From positions 1 through 8,103 of the forward strand of contig JALONZ010000086.1 in assembly GCA_025454675.1 (NCBI GenBank): 8,103 bases of DNA. The letters run 5' to 3'. Both the position numbers and the translations under genes were made by a program. Below the pieces are notes generated by a model. The model was not told the origin of the DNA, searched no databases, and was given only the letters and a program-made list of their open reading frames with translations. Shown in pieces: positions 1 through 4,887 of this stretch (position 1 is the stretch's first letter; the number at the start of each line of letters is the position of its first letter). This DNA comes from Anaerolineae bacterium (GTDB taxonomy: Bacteria > Chloroflexota > Anaerolineae > Aggregatilineales > Phototrophicaceae).

Positions 1-645
1 GGTCAAGCAGAATTGCACGCCAGCCTCAAAGCATCATATAACCCCGACAGTTTGGCGCGGATTCGCAAATTTCAGGCGGGATTATCCCCCGAAGTTTTGG
101 ATTTTAGCTTGGTCGGGTGCGATGAACATCGTCAGATTGCCCAAGAAATTGCGGATAAATCCATCACGCTGGTGCGCGATACCGCCCAAAATGTGCCAGT
201 GAGTCGCACAAAATCGCTCGGTGTGGTGACGGTACAACCCAAAAACCTCACCCCCGCCGATTCATCCGCGTTCATCAAAATTAAATTGGCGGATGCGATT
301 CAGCAACGCCGTCCCGATGCGGTGGCGCATGGGCTACCGTTCCAAGCGACAGACGATGAAATCCGTGTCGCGTTGGATGCGGTGGCGGGGTTGGATGTGG
401 TGGTGGTCGGGACGATTGTCGCCAATCAAGACGCATCACAAGGCGCATTTGTGCGGGCGTTGTTGGCGCGTGGTCAGCAGGTGGTGGCGGTGGCATTACG
501 CACGCCGTATGATGTGGTGGCGTTCCCAGAGATTCAGACATACCTGTGCGCGTATGGCATTCGGGAAGTGACCACCGAAGCGGTGGCGCGGGTGTTGTTT
601 GGCGAAATTTCGGCGGTGGGCGTGTTGCCGTGCGCGGTGGAATAG
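1..645 (+). CDS. Glycoside hydrolase family 3 protein, C-terminal part (beta-N-acetylhexosaminidase type), 5' end cut by window
   Basis: The reading frame is open from base 1 (first residues G-Q-A-E) to a TAG at 643-645, giving 214 codons; the true start lies outside the window and the in-frame TTG at base 13 is only an internal Leu. The visible part matches the tail of GH3 enzymes of the NagZ / beta-N-acetylglucosaminidase type: an EIADKSITLVRD stretch at the end of the catalytic barrel region, then a Rossmann-like C-terminal domain with LDVVVVGTIVANQDASQG, ALRTPYDVVAFPEI, TYLCAYGIRE and a closing LFGEISAVGVLP. Known family role: release of terminal N-acetylglucosamine from chitin or muropeptide fragments. 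The nucleophile Asp and the catalytic His loop lie upstream and cannot be checked, so substrate is inferred. A GH18 gene follows on the same strand after a 427-bp repeat-filled spacer, so shared transcription is uncertain. Confidence 0.85.
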   Translation, partial: GQAELHASLKASYNPDSLARIRKFQAGLSPEVLDFSLVGCDEHRQIAQEIADKSITLVRDTAQNVPVSRTKSLGVVTVQPKNLTPADSSAFIKIKLADAIQQRRPDAVAHGLPFQATDDEIRVALDAVAGLDVVVVGTIVANQDASQGAFVRALLARGQQVVAVALRTPYDVVAFPEIQTYLCAYGIREVTTEAVARVLFGEISAVGVLPCAVE

Positions 646-751
646 AAAGACACCCTCACCCCCCTGCCCCCTCTCCGCGTTACCCATAAGTCTGGAGAGA
701 AGCAAAATAGGCTTGAGGGATACCTTTTCTTACGCAGGGTGTTAAAACATC

Positions 752-804
752 GTAGGGACACGATTCTTCGTGTCCGCAACGGACGGCAAGAATGCCGTCC
801 CTAC
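752..804. repeat. Twin-tetraloop palindromic repeat (GTAGGGAC...GTCCCTAC)
   Basis: The 53-bp element is bounded by 8-bp inverted ends, GTAGGGAC (752-759) and GTCCCTAC (797-804). Inside are two perfect 8-bp hairpins: GGACACGA / TCGTGTCC with loop TTCT (756-775), and GGACGGCA / TGCCGTCC with loop AGAA (781-800), joined by GCAAC. The two loops are reverse complements of each other, so the strand can fold as two small hairpins or as one long imperfect hairpin. Related single hairpins occur at 2152-2175 and, more loosely, at 6198-6230 and 6381-6410. Confidence 0.8.
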
Positions 805-813
805 AACCCTGTA

Positions 814-932
814 AGCGCACTAAAGGCGCTAAAACCGTACACATGGTCGGATTTTTAGCCCCTTTAGTGGGCTTCTAAGTCGAATAGGCGGATGCTTTAG
901 CATCTAATGCCAAAGATATGGGTAAGGCATAG
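814..932. repeat. Multi-hairpin block with constant TTTA/TAAA-type loops
   Basis: Consecutive short stems have different sequences but similar loops: AGCGC / GCGCT around ACTAAAG (814-830), AGCCC / GGGCT around CTTTAGT (857-873), and GATGC / GCATC around TTTA (891-904). The GGGCTTCTAAGTCGAATAGGC frame (869-889) recurs in slightly altered form at 3646-3668 inside the nested element at 3488-3745. The right end (912-932, AAAGATATGGGTAAGG then CATAG) also matches that element's right terminus, so this is a second, 5'-degraded copy of the same family. Confidence 0.65.
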
Positions 933-956
933 ATTTAGGGGTGAGGTTATGCAATG

Positions 957-1054
957 TGGCTGACATACGCCCTGCGGGCTAGTCAGCCATTACAAAATAC
1001 CTAGTTTTAGAGGTGTAATGGCGGACTAGAGGCTTGAGCCTCGTATGTCCGCCA
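957..1054. repeat. Three chained hairpins sharing arms, upstream of the GH18 gene
   Basis: Hairpin 1 pairs TGGCTGAC (957-964) with GTCAGCCA (982-989), with inner GCCC / GGGC (969-972, 976-979). Hairpin 2 pairs GCCATTAC (986-993) with GTAATGGC (1015-1022), with inner ACCT / AGGT (999-1002, 1011-1014). Hairpin 3 pairs TGGCGGAC (1019-1026) with GTCCGCCA (1047-1054), with inner GAGGCT / AGCCTC (1029-1034, 1037-1042). Neighbouring hairpins share four bases of arm (986-989 and 1019-1022), so they compete for pairing. The block ends 6 bp before the GH18 ribosome binding site. It may be a structured leader or a cluster of small repeats; which one is not decided by the sequence. Confidence 0.7.
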
Positions 1055-1060
1055 CAAAAT

Positions 1061-1066
1061 AAGGTG
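1061..1066 (+). promoter_or_regulatory. Ribosome binding site that fixes the GH18 start
   Basis: AAGGTG lies 6 nt before ATG 1073. The frame is open further upstream (ATG/GTG/TTG-type codons from 1034), but that part lies inside hairpin 3 and would place 13 residues before an otherwise perfect signal peptide. Start 1073 is therefore preferred. Confidence 0.7.
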
Positions 1067-1072
1067 TTATCT

Positions 1073-2092
1073 ATGAAAAAATTACTATTTTTGCTCATCA
1101 TCATGTTCACCCTACCCCACCCCGCCACCGCGCAGGACGACCTGCCCGCGTGGTGTGTGAGTGTGTGGTATCCCTCATCCGATGCGGACGGCGGATATGA
1201 ATCCATCCTCGCCAACGCCGACCTGATTGATGAGGTGAATGCCTTTTGGTATACCCCCGCGCCAGATGGCTCGCTGATTGTGTTGCCTGATGCCGAAAAT
1301 GCGGATGAACTCCGTGAATGGCGCGAGGCGGGGTTGACCGTCATCCCCAGCATTTTTGGCAGTGTACCCGATGTCATCGGCGAGGCGCTACGCGATACGC
1401 ACATCCGCGCCATTGTAGACACAGTGTTACGCATGGATTATGACGGGATAGATATTGATTACGAAGGCTTCCCCGCATCTACCCGCGAGGATTTTGTGCT
1501 GTTCATCACGGGGCTATCCGATGCGCTTCATGCCGAAAATAAATTATTGAGTGTGACAGTTCACGCCAAGACGGATGAGGGGATATGGGAAGGGGCGCGG
1601 GCGCAAGATTGGACGCGCCTGATGCCACCCGCCGATATTTTCCGCATCATGACCTACGATTACACCAACCGCAACGAAGACCCCGGTCCCATCAGCCCGC
1701 CCGCGTGGGTGTTGGATGTGCTGGCATATGCCGAATCCATCAACCCCGATTTATCCAAAGTGCGGATGGGGATTCATTTTTATGGCTATAGCTGGTTGCG
1801 TGGCAAAGCACCCGCCACAACTGTCGCCTATGCGGGGATTCAGAATTATATCGCCAGTTTTAACCTCGAAGTTCAGCGGGACGCGGATGATATGGAGGCG
1901 TATATTGATTTTAAGGTGACAGGACTGCCGCGCCAAGTGGTATATTTTGCCGACCCCATCGGCTTGGGGTATAAATTGGGCTTGGTGCGTCAGCAATTCC
2001 CCACGTTGGGCGGGATTTCCATTTGGGGCATCGGCGGCGAACACCCCGAATTATGGGATGTGATTCGTGAAAATATGACGGGGTGTGTATAA
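1073..2092 (+). CDS. Secreted glycoside hydrolase family 18 protein (YaaH-like / chitinase-type)
   Basis: The product is 339 aa. It opens with a clear signal peptide: Lys at 2-3, a hydrophobic run of about residues 4-14, and an A-T-A cleavage site after residue 20, so it is exported. The mature protein is one GH18 TIM barrel. The DxxDxDxE signature is intact as DGIDIDYE (residues 124-131), with Glu131 as the expected acid/base; the MTYDY strand motif (193-197) supplies the usual Tyr, and GGISIWGIGGE (313-323) is the closing barrel strand with its Trp. Family knowledge: GH18 enzymes cleave beta-1,4 bonds next to N-acetylglucosamine by substrate-assisted catalysis, on chitin or on peptidoglycan (spore-cortex YaaH group). 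No LysM or chitin-binding module is present, so the natural polymer is open. An upstream GH3 hexosaminidase fits a polymer-to-monomer route. Confidence in the family is high, in substrate low. Confidence 0.9.
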   Translation: MKKLLFLLIIMFTLPHPATAQDDLPAWCVSVWYPSSDADGGYESILANADLIDEVNAFWYTPAPDGSLIVLPDAENADELREWREAGLTVIPSIFGSVPDVIGEALRDTHIRAIVDTVLRMDYDGIDIDYEGFPASTREDFVLFITGLSDALHAENKLLSVTVHAKTDEGIWEGARAQDWTRLMPPADIFRIMTYDYTNRNEDPGPISPPAWVLDVLAYAESINPDLSKVRMGIHFYGYSWLRGKAPATTVAYAGIQNYIASFNLEVQRDADDMEAYIDFKVTGLPRQVVYFADPIGLGYKLGLVRQQFPTLGGISIWGIGGEHPELWDVIRENMTGCV

Positions 2093-2097
2093 TGGAA

Positions 2098-2217
2098 ATA
2101 TTTATCCCCACCCCCTAACCCCCTCCCCATTTCATGGAGAGGGGAAATAACGGACGCGATGAATCACGTCCCTACACCCTTCCCCTACTTGGTGGGGGAA
2201 GGGCTGGGGATGGGGGA
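2098..2217. repeat. Divergent two-hairpin intergenic repeat with half a twin-tetraloop inside
   Basis: Two C-rich hairpins frame the spacer: CCCCTCCCC (2120-2128) with GGAGAGGGG (2136-2144), one mismatch, and CCCTTCCCC (2177-2185) with GGGGAAGGG (2195-2203), perfect. Between them is one arm-pair of the GTAGGG/CCCTAC family: GGACGCGA (2152-2159), loop TGAA, TCACGTCC (2164-2171), followed by CTAC. The layout equals the minimal element at 6251-6369 with a repeat inserted between its hairpins. It starts 6 bp after the GH18 stop and could act as an intrinsic terminator, although no clean U-tract follows. Confidence 0.6.
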
Positions 2218-2251
2218 TTAAACAAGATTAACATAATAGGATGAAATTTCG

Positions 2252-3394
2252 ATGACCCAAAAAGCCACCCGCGAGGGACTCAAATCACATAACCGCCGAT
2301 TGGTATTGCGCTCGGTATTCACCGAAAAAGCCACCAACCGCGCCGCCATCGCGCAATATACCGGGTTGGCGAAACCGACCATCTCCGATATTGTGGCGGA
2401 ATTGATTGAGGATGGGTTGGTGGAAGAACTTGGTCATGGCGAGAGTACCGAAAGTGGGGGCAAGCGCCCCATTTTGCTCCATTTTAGACCCGAATCGCGC
2501 CAGATTATCAGCATCAGCGTGGATAGCACACGGGTTCAAGGCATCTTGACCAATCTGAACGGCGATGTGATTGCCCGCCACCGCGCCTATATTGAAGATG
2601 CGGTGGGTTATGCGCCGTTGGATGTGCTGGTGCAGGTGATAAACGGACTCATCGCACAATCGGATTATCCCCTGTTGTGCATCAGCATCGGCACACCCGG
2701 TATTGTGTATAGCGATTTGGGCGTGGTGAAATCTGCGCCGTCACTGGGGTGGCATGATTTACTGCTGGAAAATCACCTCAGCACGCTGTATGACGTGCCT
2801 GTGTGCGTGGCGAATAACACCGAATTGGCGACCCGCGCCTTACGTGCATTCAAAGGCTGGAGCGAGGACGACACGGTGGTGATGGTGCTGGTGAATGGCA
2901 CAGTCGAAATTGGCATCGCGTTTGGTGGCGGGGTCTATCATCATAGTGGCGATTTGGGCTTGTTGCGCGTGCCACCCGCCACCGACCAACTGGCATCATT
3001 TTTGGGATGGGAATTTGTGGAACGGCGGATTGACGAATTGCGCCCGATTGCGCCTGATAATACCCTGCCCGATACGTTTGATTATTTGGATATTCGTTAT
3101 GGGTATGTGCGCGAGGATTGGTTATGCGCGGTGATTTATGACGAATTGGCGGGGCATCTGTCGCAGATTTTTGCGTGGATAACCGGCATTTTGCGCCCGA
3201 ATCGAATTGTGTTGGCGGGCGAAATTGTGGAGATGGGCGAAGAATTGATGCAATTGGCGACCAACCAAACCACGCGCCTGCTCCCGCCCGATTTGGTGGA
3301 TGCGGTCACATTTTCGTTAGAAACAGACACAACGCTCAGTTTACGCGGGGCGATTGCCCACGCCCTAGACCGCGAGTTAGGAGTGATTTCATGA
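2252..3394 (+). CDS. ROK-family transcriptional regulator (NagC/Mlc type), non-catalytic
   Basis: The product is 380 aa, the usual size for ROK regulators. Residues about 15-78 form a winged helix: NRAAIAQYTGLAKPTISDIVAELIE region, then the wing with SGGKRPILL (68-76). The ROK fold follows: ISVDSTRVQGILTNLNGDVI (phosphate-1-like loop), SIGTPGIV (145-152) and SAPSLGW (161-167). The kinase Asp normally found in a V-x-N-D-A motif is Asn here (VANNTELA, 186-193). The E-x-G-H and C-x-C-G-x-x-G-C zinc motifs are both absent; after GDLGLLRVPP (233-242) comes unrelated sequence. So it should sense a sugar or sugar phosphate without phosphorylating it, or have lost the ligand. Family knowledge: such proteins repress glycan-use genes; GH3 and GH18 upstream are plausible targets (inference). 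The ribosome site is weak (AGG, 11 nt before the ATG). Confidence 0.88.
   Translation: MTQKATREGLKSHNRRLVLRSVFTEKATNRAAIAQYTGLAKPTISDIVAELIEDGLVEELGHGESTESGGKRPILLHFRPESRQIISISVDSTRVQGILTNLNGDVIARHRAYIEDAVGYAPLDVLVQVINGLIAQSDYPLLCISIGTPGIVYSDLGVVKSAPSLGWHDLLLENHLSTLYDVPVCVANNTELATRALRAFKGWSEDDTVVMVLVNGTVEIGIAFGGGVYHHSGDLGLLRVPPATDQLASFLGWEFVERRIDELRPIAPDNTLPDTFDYLDIRYGYVREDWLCAVIYDELAGHLSQIFAWITGILRPNRIVLAGEIVEMGEELMQLATNQTTRLLPPDLVDAVTFSLETDTTLSLRGAIAHALDRELGVIS
3379..3393 (+). promoter_or_regulatory. Good ribosome site plus ATGA stop-start overlap leading into a repeat
   Basis: AGGAG (3379-3383) sits 7 nt before ATG 3391, and that ATG overlaps the ROK TGA stop (ATGA). This is the normal layout for a translationally coupled next gene. 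The frame, however, enters the CCTCACCCCC repeat after five codons and ends at 3603 as 70 aa of repeat-derived sequence with no recognisable domain. Either the downstream gene was destroyed by repeat insertion or the overlap is chance. Confidence 0.45.
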
Positions 3395-3404
3395 GTAAAA
3401 TGAT

Positions 3405-3830
3405 TTTGACCTCACCCCCCTGCCCCCTCTCCATTTTGGAGAGGGGGAGCAAACCGAGCGCCGTTTTAAGTCCCCTCTCCATTTTGGCTATGCCTTACCC
3501 ACATCTTTTCCGCCTGTGGCTCAAAGCCACAGGCTATGGCAGGTGTAAAAGCATCCTAAAGGATGCTCCAACAAATCAATTTCAGGGTAAAATGGGTTTT
3601 TGATGCTTATTTACCCCGTCAAATCGGTGGGTCAGCCCCGTTTACGGGGCTTCCAGAAGGCGAATAGGCAGAGCGCCTGCCGAGAATCATTGACGAATTT
3701 CATTCCCCTTTACCTACGAGCTACAAAGATGTGGGTAATGATAAGCCATTTTGGAGAGGGAGAGCAAACCGAGCGCCGTTTTAAGTCCCCTCTCCGTTGG
3801 GGAGAGGGGATTTAGGGGTGAGGTTATTTT
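3405..3830. repeat. Large composite repeat: outer two-hairpin element with tandem duplication and nested insertion
   Basis: The left end ACCTCACCCCCCTG (from 3409) and right end GGGGATTTAGGGGTGAGG (3806-3823) match 6251-6369. Hairpin 1 is CCCCCTCTCC (3423-3432) / GGAGAGGGGG (3438-3447), loop ATTTT. Hairpin 2 is CCCCTCTCC (3787-3795) / GGAGAGGGG (3801-3809). A 48-nt unit at 3431-3478, containing AGCAAACCGAGCGCCG, recurs at 3746-3793 with one visible difference. The second unit is split from the first by the nested element at 3488-3745. No gene is visible in 3395-3855; the open frames there run through repeat sequence only. Confidence 0.75.
3488..3745. mobile_element. Nested non-coding element with inverted ends and flanking 9-bp direct repeats (MITE-like)
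   Basis: The left end (3488-3508) and the right end (3725-3745) are inverted copies matching at 17 of 21 positions, including a perfect inner TTACCCACATCTTT / AAAGATGTGGGTAA. Directly outside both ends is CCATTTTGG (3479-3487 and 3746-3754), as a 9-bp target duplication would leave. The interior is stem-loops: GCCTGTGGC / GCCACAGGC around TCAAA (3512-3534), AGCATCC / GGATGCT around TAAA (3550-3567), AGCCCCG / CGGGGCT around TTTA (3634-3651), and GGCAG / CTGCC (3667-3681). There is no transposase, so it would move in trans, if at all. Caveat: CCATTTTGG is also the natural hairpin loop of the host repeat (3431-3439). Confidence 0.55.
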
Positions 3831-3855
3831 TTAGGTTATATCAGAAAGGGTTATC

Positions 3856-4641
3856 ATGACCAAAACCATCGGTGTCATCACCAACGATGCAACAAACATC
3901 TTTCAGCGCCAAGTGATTGCGGGCATTCATGCCATCGCCCACCAGCGCGGGTATGCGGTGCAGATTGAAAATCGAATTGATACGCATGGCGAGCGCCTCG
4001 CGTTAAATCGGGTGGCGGGGATTTTGGTCATCGCCAATGTGTTGGGTGATGATGAATTGCGCCAGCTTTACGCATCGGGCAAGCCGTTGTCGTTGGTCAG
4101 TCATCGCGTGCGTTATACACCCATTCCCGCCGTCATCCCCGATAACACGGGCGGAATTTCGGCATTGGTAGATTATTTGGTGGCGCGGGGCAAGCGTCGC
4201 ATCGCGTTCATACAAGGCGATTTGAACCAAAATGACGGGGTTGAGCGCACGAATGCGTTTCGCCGTCAATTGATGCGCCACAACATCCCCATAGATGAAC
4301 GCCTGTTTTTGCGCGGGGATTTTGAACGCGGAGTCGCCCGTCAATCCATGCGCGACTTTTTGCGGGCAGATATTGCGTTTGATGCGGTGGCGGGCGCGGA
4401 TTATCTGCTGGCAATCACGGCGCAGGAGGTGTTGCGCGAGGCAAATCGGGATGCGGGGATGTGTGTGGTGGGGTTTGGCGATGGCATGGAGGCGGCAGAA
4501 GCCCAACTCACCACCGTTGGCGTGGATGTGGAACAGTTGGGAATCCGCGCAACACGCCAATTGATTGGGCAATGCGAGGGCTTGAAGATGGGTGGCATCA
4601 CCATACTCAGCACCAGCATTGTGGAGCGTGAATCATGTTAG
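3856..4641 (+). CDS. LacI/GalR-type periplasmic-binding-fold sensor domain protein lacking the HTH
   Basis: The product is 261 aa and begins at the point where LacI-family proteins leave the hinge: TIGVIT (4-9) is the first beta strand of the ligand-binding domain. It continues through IPDNTGG (94-100), VARGKRRIAFIQG (109-121), DAVAGADYLLAI (176-187), VVGFGDG (204-210), LTTV (218-221) and the typical C-terminus VERESC (256-261). About 60 residues of headpiece and hinge are missing. A good ribosome site (AGAAAGGG, 3843-3850, 5 nt from ATG) and stop-free frame argue for a real short protein rather than an annotation error. No signal peptide is visible, so it should be cytoplasmic. It could be an accessory sugar sensor, a partner of another regulator, or the leftover of a full repressor whose 5' part was lost to the adjacent repeat. 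Confidence 0.82.
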   Translation: MTKTIGVITNDATNIFQRQVIAGIHAIAHQRGYAVQIENRIDTHGERLALNRVAGILVIANVLGDDELRQLYASGKPLSLVSHRVRYTPIPAVIPDNTGGISALVDYLVARGKRRIAFIQGDLNQNDGVERTNAFRRQLMRHNIPIDERLFLRGDFERGVARQSMRDFLRADIAFDAVAGADYLLAITAQEVLREANRDAGMCVVGFGDGMEAAEAQLTTVGVDVEQLGIRATRQLIGQCEGLKMGGITILSTSIVERESC

Positions 4642-4685
4642 CGGAAGGATATGCGCCTACGACTACAAATCAAATTGGTGTGTAG
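4635..4685 (+). other. 16-codon open frame overlapping the end of the LacI-like gene
   Basis: ATG 4635 overlaps the preceding stop (ATGTTAG) and has GGAG at 4623-4626, 8 nt upstream. The frame gives M-L-A-E-G-Y-A-P-T-T-T-N-Q-I-G-V and stops at 4683-4685. It may be a leader peptide, the stump of a lost coupled gene, or chance. No homology is recognised. Confidence 0.25.
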
Positions 4686-4752
4686 GCTGGGATTAGGGCA
4701 AAATGCCCATGTATCGCACTTTGACGTGTTTTTCAAGACTATTATGCAAGAT

Positions 4753-4806
4753 GCAAACGATATTGTAACGAAAATAAAACGGATATGTAGCAAACGTTAA
4801 CGATAC
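4753..4806. promoter_or_regulatory. Operator-like repeats upstream of the 421-aa gene
   Basis: The heptamer GCAAACG occurs at 4753-4759 and again at 4790-4796, 37 bp apart. The second copy runs into an 8-bp perfect palindrome CGTTAACG (4795-4802), which overlaps another palindrome, AACGTT (4793-4798). A central CG inside an A/T-flanked palindrome is typical of LacI/GalR-family operators. The 4642-4887 spacer is visibly more AT-rich than the genes to its left and holds no gene beyond the 16-codon frame. Confidence 0.4.
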
Positions 4807-4822
4807 TTTTTTCGGAAATAGC

Positions 4823-4850
4823 CTTACAATTTAACTATCTCCATGATAAA
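4823..4850 (+). promoter_or_regulatory. Possible sigma-70-type promoter
   Basis: CTTACA (4823-4828) and GATAAA (4845-4850) are 16 bp apart and each match the consensus boxes at four of six positions. A start near 4857 would leave a leader of about 30 nt before ATG 4888. An alternative -10 is TACAAT (4825-4830), but no fitting -35 was found for it. This is a weak call. Confidence 0.25.
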
Positions 4851-4887
4851 AATTCATGAAGAATTAAGGGAGAATTGAGGACTATTC

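Larger units (their letters stand above)
651..948. repeat. Composite intergenic repeat: outer two-hairpin element expanded by nested repeats
   Basis: The left edge (ACCCTCACCCCCCTGCCCCC from 652) and the right edge (ATTTAGGGGTGAGGTTAT, 933-950) are the two ends of the element seen in minimal form at 6251-6369. Here the ends are about 300 bp apart instead of about 115. The first hairpin survives as CTCTCC (671-676) and GGAGAG (694-699), with a 17-nt loop holding TTACCCATA in place of the usual 5 nt. The second hairpin is missing. Between the ends sit the twin-tetraloop repeat at 752-804 and a multi-hairpin block at 814-932. No coding potential is visible in 646-1072. The outer element starts 6 bp after the GH3 stop, so it may also act as a terminator. 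Confidence 0.7.

Noticed and set aside
281..541. Minus-strand Pro/His-rich frame inside the GH3 gene
   Set aside because: It is the antisense of GC-rich codons of a clear GH3 domain; low-complexity composition is an artefact.
957..1054. tRNA or known riboswitch
   Set aside because: The three hairpins share arms and show no cloverleaf, T-loop GTTCGA or acceptor CCA pattern, and no riboswitch core that I recognise.
1034..1072. Upstream start for the GH18 protein
   Set aside because: It would put 13 residues before a complete signal peptide and lies in a hairpin; AAGGTG favours 1073.
646..1072. CRISPR array
   Set aside because: The repeats are nested palindromes of different families without regular repeat-spacer spacing, and no cas gene is near.
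3175..3603. Open frame of 142 codons running out of the ROK gene into the spacer
   Set aside because: Its first half is an out-of-frame shadow of the ROK gene and the rest is translated repeat; no domain or own ribosome site for the long form.
3600..3815. 71-codon open frame in the composite repeat
   Set aside because: It consists of hairpin-repeat sequence (nested element end and CCCCTCTCC hairpin) and has no ribosome site.
4003..4572. 189-codon minus-strand frame inside the LacI-like gene
   Set aside because: It is the antisense of well-conserved LacI-family motifs and has no recognisable domain.
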